Positions 1 through 6,389 are shown, numbered from the stretch's first letter. The stretch: DNA of 9,066 bases from an uncultured Lachnospiraceae bacterium (GCA_902795715.1 CADBME010000374.1:1-9066), one strand, 5' to 3'. The notes: generated by a model not told the origin, from the sequence alone. Made by a program: numbers and translations.

Positions 1-887
1 CAACCTACCGTCTTTATGAAGAGCTGGGACCGGCAAAATGCCTTTCCTATCTGGAAAATATGGATTTCCGCGGCCTGGATGAGAATGATTATAAATACAA
101 TACGACCTGTCTTGGCGGATTTACCAACGGAGTAACCCCCATCGAGATGGCATCCGCCTATGCAGCCCTTGCCAACGACGGCCTTTTCCGGACCCCCGAC
201 TGTATCGTAAGGATTACAGACTCCCAGGGCAATACTCTTTCATCCGGGGCAGAGGAAGGCAGGCAGGTTTACAACAAAGATGCAGCCCGCATGATGACTG
301 ATGTTCTGACGACCGTTGTAGAAAGTGGAACGGCGAGAAACTGTAAGCTCGACAACATGCCGGCCGCCTGTAAAACCGGAACCACCACCTCCAATGTAGA
401 CGGGTGGCTTTGCGGATACACTCCATACTATACAACCGCTGTCTGGGTGGGAAAAGATCTTTACGAAGCCCAGGAAGGACTTAAGGGAAATACCTATCCG
501 GCCTATATATGGACAGACTTTATGAAGAAAGCCCATATGGGGCTGGCCAGAAAAGAATTTGAAAAAGCCCCGGAAAAAAAGGAATCCAAAGACTATGAAG
601 AACCCACAGAAAGCTCGGAAGAAGACATGAACCCGGAAATTAAAAACCCGGAAGTAGAAGTACCTGATTTTTCAGAGGATAACCCCGAAATGGAATCTCC
701 GGACGTGGAAGAAGACGAAGAAGAATACGAAAATGGAAACGCGGATGATATGGAAGACGGAGGAAACAATAGCGATGAGAATGAGGGGGGCGAAGAAGAA
801 CAGCCGGGTGTGCATGACATAGACGGCGGCAATCCCCAGGAGAACGGAGGCGGACAGGAAAACGGGTATAATGTAGAAGTACAATGA
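1..887 (+). CDS. Class A penicillin-binding protein (PBP1A-like), C-terminal part, 5' end outside window
   Basis: This is the end of a bifunctional glycosyltransferase/transpeptidase that polymerises and cross-links peptidoglycan outside the membrane. The frame is open from base 3, so the ATG at 60 is internal and about 294 residues are visible. The third transpeptidase motif, KTGTT, is at 372-386, preceded by the typical CLGGFTNGVTPIEMASAYAAL stretch (encoded near 111-170) and followed by DGWLCGYTPYYTTAVWVGKD. The catalytic SxxK and the SxN motifs and the glycosyltransferase domain must lie upstream of base 1. After the fold ends near base 555, the last ~105 residues form a low-complexity, strongly acidic tail rich in Glu, Asp, Asn, Gly and Pro, with repeated NPE units. 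The gene stops at a TGA just before a large inverted repeat and converges on prs. Family assignment is secure; which PBP paralogue it is cannot be told. Confidence 0.93.
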   Translation, partial: TYRLYEELGPAKCLSYLENMDFRGLDENDYKYNTTCLGGFTNGVTPIEMASAYAALANDGLFRTPDCIVRITDSQGNTLSSGAEEGRQVYNKDAARMMTDVLTTVVESGTARNCKLDNMPAACKTGTTTSNVDGWLCGYTPYYTTAVWVGKDLYEAQEGLKGNTYPAYIWTDFMKKAHMGLARKEFEKAPEKKESKDYEEPTESSEEDMNPEIKNPEVEVPDFSEDNPEMESPDVEEDEEEYENGNADDMEDGGNNSDENEGGEEEQPGVHDIDGGNPQENGGGQENGYNVEVQ

Positions 888-891
888 GGAT

Positions 892-979
892 AATGGGACA
901 GTGGGGACGTTTCATATTGTCCCACTTTGTTAAACATGAAACAAAGTGGGACAATATGAAACGTCCCCACTGTCCCATT
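892..979. repeat. Perfect 40-bp inverted repeat, REP/MITE-like element
   Basis: Bases 892-931 and 940-979 are exact reverse complements, separated by an 8-nt loop (AAACATGA). Each arm also carries its own short dyad, TGGGACA...TGTCCCA (894-900 with 918-924; 947-953 with 971-977), so the element could fold as one long hairpin or as two small ones, as in REP doublets. The arms hold G-rich and C-rich blocks (GTGGGGACG / CGTCCCCAC) unlike the flanking genes. The form suggests a dispersed extragenic palindrome, possibly moved by a REP-associated tyrosine transposase; that is inference, since no other copy or transposase is in the window. Confidence 0.85.
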
Positions 980-983
980 TTTT
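892..983 (+). terminator. Probable intrinsic terminator of the PBP gene, formed by the inverted repeat
   Basis: The 40-bp stem begins 5 nt after the PBP stop codon and is followed on the plus strand by six T (978-983), the layout of a rho-independent terminator. On the minus strand the stem is followed by TATCCTCATTG rather than a T run, so it should stop transcription from prs less well, although a stem this long may still block it. Confidence 0.65.
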
Positions 984-988
984 CAGCC

Positions 989-2179
989 TTAGTCATCTTT
1001 AATGGTGTGATAAATCTTATATTCTTCCAGCCTGGTCTTGATCCTGTCGTGAGGATCAAGGAAGGGGCTGATGGAACCATTGTGGTTGAGAGAGTCGATC
1101 AGAAGGGCGATGTATTTGGAAACATCGCAGCTTACATACCATGGGCGTTCTAACAGCTCCGGATCCTGAAGGGTGGAGTTGGTCGTGAGTACCTTGTAGA
1201 TCAGTCCGTCCTGATAAGCTTTGTCAAATATCTCCAGGCCTTTGGTAAACATGCCGAAGGTGGAGAGACAGAAGACTCTTTTGGCCTTTCTCCGTTTTAA
1301 TTCCCTGGCCACATCCAGCATGCTTTCTCCGGAGGAGATCATGTCATCGATGATAAGGACGTCTTTTCCATCGACGGTGTCTCCCAGAAATTCATGAGCG
1401 ACAATAGGGTTTCGTCCATCTACGACAAGGGAATAATCTCTGCGCTTGTAGAACATGCCGATATCGACTTCAAGGACATTGGCAAAATAAATGGCTCTCT
1501 GCATAGCGCCTTCGTCAGGGCTGATTACCATCATATGGTCACTGTCGATTACCAGATCGCTGGTGGATTTGAGCAGGGCTTTTACAAACTGATAGGTGGG
1601 CATGATATTGTCAAATCCCATCAGGGGGATGGCATTCTGTACTCTTGGGTCATGGGCGTCGAAGGTAAGAATGTTATCGACTCCCATATTGATCAACTCC
1701 TGGAGAGCAAATGCACAGTCCAGGGATTCTCTGGAGGATCTTCTGTGCTGACGGCTTTCATAGAGGAAAGGAAGGATAACAGTGATACTCTTGGGTTTGC
1801 CGGAAGCGGCTCCGATCAAACGTTTCACATCTGCGTAAATATCATCCGGAGACATATGGTTTTTGTGGCCGCAGACCGTGTATTCCAGACTGTGGTTGAG
1901 CACGTCCGCTATGATGTAGAGGTCAGTACCCCTTACGGATTCGTGGATCAGCGCTTTGGCTTCACCGGTACCGAAACGGGGGCAGGATGCCCCGATCAGA
2001 TAAGAATCCTTTGTATAATCTTCAAAAACGGATTCACTGGCATGAATATTCACGTGATTGTTACGCCAGCGGACAATATGAGAGTCGATAAGATCTCCCA
2101 GACCTTTGCAGCTGGGGTGTACCAGAATGCCAAGCTTGCCCACCGGGGCCGTCGAATATCTGCTTTCGATAGGTTTCAT
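989..2179 (-). CDS. prs: Ribose-phosphate pyrophosphokinase, long divergent form
   Basis: Makes PRPP from ribose 5-phosphate and ATP in the cytoplasm for purine, pyrimidine, NAD, His and Trp synthesis. At 396 residues it is about 80 longer than the usual ~315. Landmarks: PRFGTGE (67-73) in place of the adenine-binding FSDGE; RGTDLYII (83-90); an extra stretch around 98-127; PFLYESRQHRRSSRES (137-152) in place of the Y-ARQDRK loop; DAHD (174-177) keeping the catalytic-loop His; SPDEG (220-224); the flexible-loop KRRD (245-248); and the PRPP loop DVLIIDDMISSGES (273-286), where canonical enzymes have DDMIDTAGT. The Lys/Arg pair and His are kept, so activity is plausible, but the Asp that contacts adenine is Thr71 and the Asp of ARQDRK is His145. 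Start ATG at 2179 has an AAGGAG site with 9-nt spacing. It lies downstream of the dnaD-dnaC pair but appears to have its own leader. Confidence 0.9.
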   Translation of the reverse strand: MKPIESRYSTAPVGKLGILVHPSCKGLGDLIDSHIVRWRNNHVNIHASESVFEDYTKDSYLIGASCPRFGTGEAKALIHESVRGTDLYIIADVLNHSLEYTVCGHKNHMSPDDIYADVKRLIGAASGKPKSITVILPFLYESRQHRRSSRESLDCAFALQELINMGVDNILTFDAHDPRVQNAIPLMGFDNIMPTYQFVKALLKSTSDLVIDSDHMMVISPDEGAMQRAIYFANVLEVDIGMFYKRRDYSLVVDGRNPIVAHEFLGDTVDGKDVLIIDDMISSGESMLDVARELKRRKAKRVFCLSTFGMFTKGLEIFDKAYQDGLIYKVLTTNSTLQDPELLERPWYVSCDVSKYIALLIDSLNHNGSISPFLDPHDRIKTRLEEYKIYHTIKDD

Positions 2180-2216
2180 GGGTGACGTCTCCTTTCTCCG
2201 GAATGATCGGATAGAG

Positions 2217-2252
2217 TTTCCGTCGCATTCGCCTTTGCGATGACGATGGAAA
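2217..2252 (-). other. Hairpin in the prs leader
   Basis: On the minus strand TTTCC pairs with GGAAA (5 bp), then after one A/C mismatch TCG pairs with CGA, then a small internal loop, and finally TCGC pairs with GCGA around an AAAG loop. No T run follows, so it is not a terminator. It sits 38-73 nt before the prs start and could shape mRNA stability or regulation. It matches no riboswitch class I recognise. Confidence 0.35.
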
Positions 2253-2286
2253 TCACTCCAGGCGCGATTCCAGGATAAGTTTCTTT

Positions 2287-2313
2287 ATTGTAAACGATTG
2301 TGGATTGCGACAA
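2287..2313 (-). promoter_or_regulatory. Candidate prs promoter
   Basis: On the minus strand TACAAT (2287-2292; 5 of 6 to TATAAT) lies 15 nt after TTGTCG (2308-2313; 4 of 6 to TTGACA). The spacing is short and the -35 weak. It is proposed mainly because a terminator-like hairpin separates prs from dnaC. A short dyad ATGTG-AAAA-CACAT (2326-2339) lies just upstream. Confidence 0.35.
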
Positions 2314-2356
2314 AAAGATCGTAAAATGTGAAAACACATGAATAAGTTAGGAATAT

Positions 2357-2406
2357 AAAACTTATAGCATTATCCCGGTTATTTAGTCAAGGGAAGATAA
2401 TGCTAT
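2357..2406 (-). terminator. Probable terminator of the dnaD-dnaC transcript, overlapping the dnaC stop
   Basis: Bases 2396-2406 and 2364-2374 form an 11-bp perfect stem on the minus strand (ATAGCATTATC with GATAATGCTAT), which can be extended by a CC/GG pair past a 2-nt bulge. It is followed by AAG and then TTTT (2360-2357). The dnaC stop codon (2383-2385) lies in the loop. The stem is AT-rich and the T tract short, so termination may be partial, allowing some read-through into prs. Confidence 0.5.
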
Positions 2407-3405
2407 CTTGAGGCGAATATCTTCGCCAATAATGTGCAATGGAATATAGGACTCCAACAAGCGTGAGAATATTCTTTCGGAGTAGGTGTGACTGATCTGC
2501 TCCAGTGAAAGATTGGTATTGATGATCGTGGAGGTGCCGGCCTGGAGTCTTTCATTCAGGCAGGTAAAAAGACTCGAATTAACAAAGGCATTGTTCATTT
2601 CGGTTCCCAGATCATCAATAATCAGAAGCTCACAGGTAAAAATAAGATCTTTCGTGGCGGAGTCACTGTTTTCACGGCCAAAAGTATGGTCCGCAAGAAT
2701 CTCAAAGAGACGGTGGGCAGAAAGATAGAGGACACTGTGTCCCTGTTTAAGCAGGGCATCTGCAATACAGTGGGAGAGAAAACTCTTGCCTACGCCTGTA
2801 TTTCCGAAAATCAGGAGATTGTTCTGCTTCAACGTCCGGTCTTTGACCGGACCTTTGCCAAAAGCGCGGATAAAGTCGAAACTTGTCTGCAGGATTTCAT
2901 CGATATTGTCCCTGGGGGAAATGCTTTCGCCTTCCAGTTGATCCGGGTAATAATCCGTCCGGAAGTGATGGAAATTTTCCCTGGCCAGCACAGAGTCCAT
3001 GTTGGACTGTCCGTAAAGGAGGCTGGTGATTTTGTCCAGGAAACAATGACATTTTGTGTTTCCAATGTAGCCGGTGTCCCTGCAATCCGGGCAATCGTAT
3101 ACCGGATCCAGCCAGTCGCCAGGATAACCCTTCTCCACCAGCAGACTTTTCTTTTTGGCTGAGAGGGAGGCAATTTGTTGGCGATGGGCATTCTCAAGGG
3201 CCTCTTTATCCTCATCCTGATCCAGGTAGAGAAGCTCTCTTACATGGGACCCGGTCAGAGCCGCCATCTGTTCATTGATCTTTCTTATTTCAGGAATCTT
3301 CTCCTCCGCCATCTGTATCCGCTCTGTTGCCAGGCGATAGTTTTTCATACGGATCATGTCATATTCCCGCATAATATCCCTGTATTGCTGGTTGGAAAGA
3401 GCCAT
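2383..3405 (-). CDS. DnaC/DnaI-like AAA+ helicase loader
   Basis: A 340-residue ATPase of the DnaC/DnaI family, which delivers the replicative helicase to DNA at origins and restart sites. The N-terminal ~95 residues are helical and rich in charged residues, fitting a helicase-binding region. A four-Cys cluster follows (C105, C108, C119, C121), the likely zinc-binding site seen in DnaI-type loaders. The AAA+ core has Walker A GNTGVGKS (201-208), Walker B LLIIDDLG (260-267), a sensor-1-like TNLS (297-300) and the ERIFSRLLE segment (310-318) where an arginine finger is expected. Start ATG at 3405 has a strong AGGAGG site 8 nt upstream, which lies inside the last codons of the DnaD-like gene; the gap between the genes is 2 nt, so translation is probably coupled. 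Whether it is the main loader or a paralogue cannot be decided here. Confidence 0.88.
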   Translation of the reverse strand: MALSNQQYRDIMREYDMIRMKNYRLATERIQMAEEKIPEIRKINEQMAALTGSHVRELLYLDQDEDKEALENAHRQQIASLSAKKKSLLVEKGYPGDWLDPVYDCPDCRDTGYIGNTKCHCFLDKITSLLYGQSNMDSVLARENFHHFRTDYYPDQLEGESISPRDNIDEILQTSFDFIRAFGKGPVKDRTLKQNNLLIFGNTGVGKSFLSHCIADALLKQGHSVLYLSAHRLFEILADHTFGRENSDSATKDLIFTCELLIIDDLGTEMNNAFVNSSLFTCLNERLQAGTSTIINTNLSLEQISHTYSERIFSRLLESYIPLHIIGEDIRLKIALSSLD

Positions 3406-3407
3406 GG

Positions 3408-4505
3408 TTATTTCCTCCTGCGTGAAAGCAGCCGTTCTTCCAGTTTGCGGTAATCGTAATCTCTCTGATCAAAATTGTGGAAGGAATTCCTGCGTCCTGT
3501 AGATCCCGTCGGCAGGCCCGATGCGGGAGATTGTTTTTTCTTTGATTTGTTTTCCTGATGGTGTCTGTCCAGTTCTTCCACATCTTTTCTGGAGCGAACG
3601 CCTTTTTTGTGCCAGTCTTCTATAATACTGTTTGCGTATTGAAAGCTGGGCTGATGGACAGTCAGAAGTGTCCGGCTGCAGGCTTCAATGATGAGGTCGG
3701 CAGGCAGGCCCAGCTGTGTCCAGTGACGGATGTACTCCAGCTCGGCAGGTGCCGGCCCGCGACCGGACAGGCCCAGGGCCTTCATTACAGGAAAAACATG
3801 CTCTACATATTTATCGGATTCTTCTTTGGCTGCCGCAACGGTAGTGATACCCTTGCGGTACCATTCTATGGCGACTTTTTCAATATAACGTACATTCTTT
3901 TTGCCGCGGCCGGCACAGTATTCAATCAGGTATTCCATCAGTTCGGTGGAAAAATCCAGCTGATCCCTGATATAGCACAGGCTGTTGAGTTCATTATGGG
4001 AAAAAGGCCGTCCCAGATAGGTCTCGGCCATGAAAATCGTCCGTCCCAGATCCGTCTCTTCTCTGGACTCTTCCAGTTCTTTAGGCGTCAGAGTCACTTT
4101 GTCGGGAATAGATTTGTCTTCTCGCGATGGATTGGCTTCTGCACTTAGGGAGGAAGGAATTTCATCCGGAAAACTTTCAGTCTGTACCCCTTTTTTCGGT
4201 CCGGATTCCTTTCCGGTCTGCCCCCTGTCCGCAAGGGCAGGATCCTGAAGGGTCAGGGGTTTTAACAAGCCTGCTTTTTCCCAGTAGGAGACTGCCCGGA
4301 GAATATCTTTTTGTGTGAGATTCAGACGGTCGGCCAGGATATCCGGGGTTACAGGAAGGCCGCTCCCCAGGAGCCGGAGGATCATCAGGTAAATCTTTAC
4401 GTACTCTCCGTCTGCAGTACACATTGCCCCGTCGATGAAATCGTTTGGAAGCACAGTATAATTAAGCTGTATATTGTCTGTAATCTGTATTGGAGAATCT
4501 GTCAT
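3408..4505 (-). CDS. DnaD-domain primosome protein
   Basis: A 365-residue protein of the DnaD/DnaB(Firmicutes) family, which remodels DNA at DnaA-bound origins and helps recruit the helicase loader. Residues ~35-85 look like the N-terminal winged-helix domain. A polar linker (about 90-150) follows. Then there are two DnaD-like C-terminal domains: about 155-225, ending in the family signature YIEKVAIEWYRKGI (207-220), and about 235-310, ending in YANSIIEDWHKKGV (290-303). The tail (317-365) is basic and ends in a FDQRDYDYRKLEERLL motif, then SRRRK, likely to bind DNA. An in-frame TTG at 4541 would add 12 residues, but ATG 4505 is preferred because AAGGTG sits 5 nt before it while the TTG has a poorly spaced site. 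With the downstream loader it forms a two-gene helicase-loading unit preceded by a DnaA-box array. Confidence 0.88.
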   Translation of the reverse strand: MTDSPIQITDNIQLNYTVLPNDFIDGAMCTADGEYVKIYLMILRLLGSGLPVTPDILADRLNLTQKDILRAVSYWEKAGLLKPLTLQDPALADRGQTGKESGPKKGVQTESFPDEIPSSLSAEANPSREDKSIPDKVTLTPKELEESREETDLGRTIFMAETYLGRPFSHNELNSLCYIRDQLDFSTELMEYLIEYCAGRGKKNVRYIEKVAIEWYRKGITTVAAAKEESDKYVEHVFPVMKALGLSGRGPAPAELEYIRHWTQLGLPADLIIEACSRTLLTVHQPSFQYANSIIEDWHKKGVRSRKDVEELDRHHQENKSKKKQSPASGLPTGSTGRRNSFHNFDQRDYDYRKLEERLLSRRRK

Positions 4506-4510
4506 AATTT

Positions 4511-4516
4511 CACCTT
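4511..4516 (-). promoter_or_regulatory. Ribosome binding site that decides the dnaD-like start
   Basis: AAGGTG on the minus strand, 5 nt before ATG 4505. The alternative TTG at 4541 has AAGGGG almost touching it, too close for efficient initiation. Confidence 0.55.
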
Positions 4517-4567
4517 GTCCTCTTTTGCTGTTGGCTCGCAATCCCCTTGTTTGTGCGGCTGAAGACC

Positions 4568-4576
4568 ATCATAACA
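4568..4576 (-). promoter_or_regulatory. Candidate extended -10 promoter of the dnaD-dnaC unit
   Basis: The minus strand reads TGTTATGAT, an extended -10 (TGN followed by TATGAT, 5 of 6 to TATAAT). There is no convincing -35 box, which is common with extended -10 promoters or where an activator helps. Transcription would start near 4561, giving a ~55-nt leader. The DnaA-box array begins about 45 nt upstream of the -10. Confidence 0.4.
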
Positions 4577-4828
4577 TAAGTTTTATGAAAAATACAGAAG
4601 GGAAAAGGAGGAGACATGTGGAGAAAACGGTGGATAGTCAGTGGATAGGCCGTGGATAAACAGGGGATTCATCCAGGGGTCAAAGCTTATGCAAAGCTGT
4701 GGATAAAGTGGATAAGTCTGTGGACAATTCCATCATTAACAATATTTCGTGGCAGGAAGGGGCTTTTTAGCAGAGTAAGTCATAGATATAGATTGATCTT
4801 TTGTGATAAAAATGTGGACAAAATGTAG

Positions 4829-4860
4829 AAAAACCCGGAAAACAGTATCTGTTTTCCGGG
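4829..4860 (-). terminator. Intrinsic terminator of murC
   Basis: On the minus strand CCCGGAAAACA (4860-4850) pairs with TGTTTTCCGGG (4844-4834) in a perfect 11-bp stem, extended by one inner G-C pair around a 3-nt loop, and followed at once by TTTTT (4833-4829). It lies about 58 nt after the murC stop, and it sits inside the DnaA-box cluster. Confidence 0.88.
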
Positions 4861-4875
4861 AATAATAATAATAAT
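4861..4875. repeat. (AAT)5 microsatellite next to a perfect DnaA box
   Basis: Five AAT units lie one base from the DnaA box at 4877-4885. Read on the minus strand, the box TTATCCACA is followed by AA and then TTATTATTATTATT, an A/T-only 3-nt repeat like the DnaA-trio elements that follow boxes at bacterial unwinding sites. The function is inferred only. Confidence 0.6.
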
Positions 4876-4918
4876 TTGTGGATAAATTCTTTCTATTTAA
4901 GAGCTTTAAGAGCTGGCT

Positions 4919-6301
4919 TCAGGACTCACGGATAAGGTTTTCCCCGATTTCCACAACGTTGCCGGCTCCCATAGTGATGATCAGATCACCGGCTCCGGCT
5001 TTTGAACGGATAAAGTCTTCGATCTCTTTAAAGCTCGGGAAGTAGAAGGCATCTGTTCCCTTTTCCAGAAGAAGATCCAGGATGTCGCGGGAAGAAATCG
5101 TACCGGGATCCGGTTCCCTTGCGGCATAAATATCCGCAAGAATCACGTGATCTGCACCTGCCAGGGCATCTGCAAAGTCCGGTAGAAAAGCCAGAGTTCT
5201 TGTATAGGTATGAGGCTGGAAAATAACCCACAGCTCATTGTGGTCCACTTCCCTGGCCGTGGAAATAGTGGCACGGATTTCAGTGGGATGGTGGGCATAG
5301 TCATCAATGACTGTGGCCTGTCCCAGTTTCCCTTTGTATTCGAAACGCCGATGGGTTCCCCCAAAGGAAAGAAGGCCCTTTGAGATTTCCTCTTCCGAGA
5401 GGCCTATATCCAGAGCACAGGCAATAGCAGCAAGGGCGTTGAGCACGTTGTGCTGTCCTTTTACGGAGAGAGAAAATCTTCCGCTATCCACACCATCTTT
5501 GACAAGAGTGAAGGAGGCGTTTCCCAGGTCATCATAGGAGATATCCCGTGCCCTGTAATTGTTTTCCGGATTCAGGCCGAAGGTGATGACAGGTCTCTCC
5601 AGATTCTCTGTCACTTCCTTAAGATGGACCATATCCCCGTTGGCAATGACTTTTCCTCCCGGAACCGTCTGGGAGGCGAATTGATGGAAAGAACAGATAA
5701 TATCGTCAATATCCTTGAAAAAGTCCATATGATCCTCCTCCACATTTAAAATGATGGAATAGAGAGGATGGAATTCCAGAAAACTGTTGGTATACTCACA
5801 GGCCTCTGTCAGGAATAAATCGGAAGCGCCAACCCGGATGTTTCCGCCGATCCGGTCCAGCATGCCTCCGACGCTGACGGTGGGATCTGTCCCGGCCTGG
5901 AGAAGTATGTGGGTCAGCATGGAAGTGGTCGTTGTCTTTCCATGAGTTCCGGAGACCCCGATCGACCGGGGATAGTTAGCCATAATCTGTCCCAGAAGGG
6001 CTGCCCGGCTCATCATGGGAATGCCGGCTGATCGAGCGGCGCTGAATTCCTCATTGGTCTCATGAATCGCTGCCGTGTAGACTACCAGGTCGATATCTTC
6101 GGTAATATTTTCAGCTTTTTGTCCAATCCGGACTTTGGCTCCGATGGATTCGAGATGGTCTGTCAGGTCGCTTTTTTTCATGTCGGAACCGCTGATGGTA
6201 TAGCCCCGGTCCAGAAGAATTTCGGCCAGGCCGCTCATGCTGATTCCGCCGATTCCGATAAAATGAACGTGAACTGGATGATTGTAATCTAACTGATACA
6301 T
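4919..6301 (-). CDS. murC: UDP-N-acetylmuramate--L-alanine ligase
   Basis: Joins L-alanine to UDP-MurNAc with ATP, the first step in building the peptidoglycan stem peptide in the cytoplasm. It has 460 residues, normal for the family. The N-terminal domain has the UDP-binding HFIGIGGISMSGLA (13-26) and GSD (38-40). The central domain has the ATP loop GVSGTHGKTTTTS (115-127), EACEY (166-170), NVEEDHMDFF (186-195) and HN (284-285). The C-terminal domain has the THRRFE motif (316-321), DDYAHHPTEI (333-342), QPHTYTRT (362-369) and DIYAAREP (390-397). All Mur ligase landmarks are present, and the GIGGISMSGLAEIL and AHHP motifs point to MurC rather than MurD, E or F. ATG 6301 has an AGGAG site 10 nt upstream, a promoter at 6361-6389 and its own terminator, so it appears to be a single-gene transcript, divergent from glgC. 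Confidence 0.96.
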   Translation of the reverse strand: MYQLDYNHPVHVHFIGIGGISMSGLAEILLDRGYTISGSDMKKSDLTDHLESIGAKVRIGQKAENITEDIDLVVYTAAIHETNEEFSAARSAGIPMMSRAALLGQIMANYPRSIGVSGTHGKTTTTSMLTHILLQAGTDPTVSVGGMLDRIGGNIRVGASDLFLTEACEYTNSFLEFHPLYSIILNVEEDHMDFFKDIDDIICSFHQFASQTVPGGKVIANGDMVHLKEVTENLERPVITFGLNPENNYRARDISYDDLGNASFTLVKDGVDSGRFSLSVKGQHNVLNALAAIACALDIGLSEEEISKGLLSFGGTHRRFEYKGKLGQATVIDDYAHHPTEIRATISTAREVDHNELWVIFQPHTYTRTLAFLPDFADALAGADHVILADIYAAREPDPGTISSRDILDLLLEKGTDAFYFPSFKEIEDFIRSKAGAGDLIITMGAGNVVEIGENLIRES

Positions 6302-6360
6302 AATAGAATTGCTCCTGGGTAAAAAGATACTTTTTTTGATTTCTCATTTATTTCCGTTCT

Positions 6361-6389
6361 ATTATAAGCGAAGTGATGCTGATTTGCAA
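6361..6389 (-). promoter_or_regulatory. murC promoter
   Basis: On the minus strand TTGCAA (6384-6389; 4 of 6 to TTGACA) and a perfect TATAAT (6361-6366) are separated by the optimal 17 bp. The start would be near 6354, giving a leader of about 50 nt before the murC ATG. Confidence 0.72.

Larger units (their letters stand above)
4617..4885 (-). promoter_or_regulatory. Co-oriented DnaA-box cluster
   Basis: Written on the minus strand as TTATCCACA, perfect 9-mers lie at 4698-4706 and 4877-4885. One-mismatch copies lie at 4617-4625, 4651-4659, 4707-4715, 4719-4727 and 4813-4821; two-mismatch copies lie at 4629-4637 and 4640-4648. All point the same way. The GTGG cores (plus strand) of the dense block start at 4618, 4630, 4641, 4652, 4699, 4708 and 4720, with degenerate GGGG units at 4663 and 4676, so most steps are 11-13 bp, close to one helical turn. 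DnaA binds such 9-mers and can build a filament on closely spaced ones. The cluster fills the gap between murC and the dnaD-dnaC unit and could regulate that promoter, titrate DnaA, or contribute to origin function. Confidence 0.8.

Noticed and set aside
884..1153. 89-codon plus-strand frame across the inverted repeat
   Set aside because: It encodes the palindrome itself and the reverse of the prs 3' end; no family resemblance.
1394..2185. 263-codon open frame on the plus strand
   Set aside because: It lies wholly antisense to prs, whose motifs are clear, has no recognisable family features, and its openness is a by-product of prs codon use.
4616..4648. Ten-codon mini-ORF on the plus strand after an AAGGAGG-like sequence
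   Set aside because: The spacing to the ATG is only 4 nt, the codons are simply the DnaA-box repeats read through, and no gene follows that a leader peptide could regulate.
4617..4727. CRISPR-like array from the 11-12-bp periodic repeats
   Set aside because: Units are far too short, there are no unique spacers of 30 nt or more, and no cas genes; the DnaA-box match explains the period.
4897..4914. Tandem 9-bp repeat TTAAGAGCT just after the murC stop
   Set aside because: Only two short copies in an AT-rich untranslated region; it could be chance and nothing links it to a function.
4506..4918. The chromosomal oriC itself
   Set aside because: The boxes are suggestive, but dnaA, dnaN and rpmH, the usual oriC neighbours in Firmicutes, are not in the window; only an origin-like or regulatory role is proposed.
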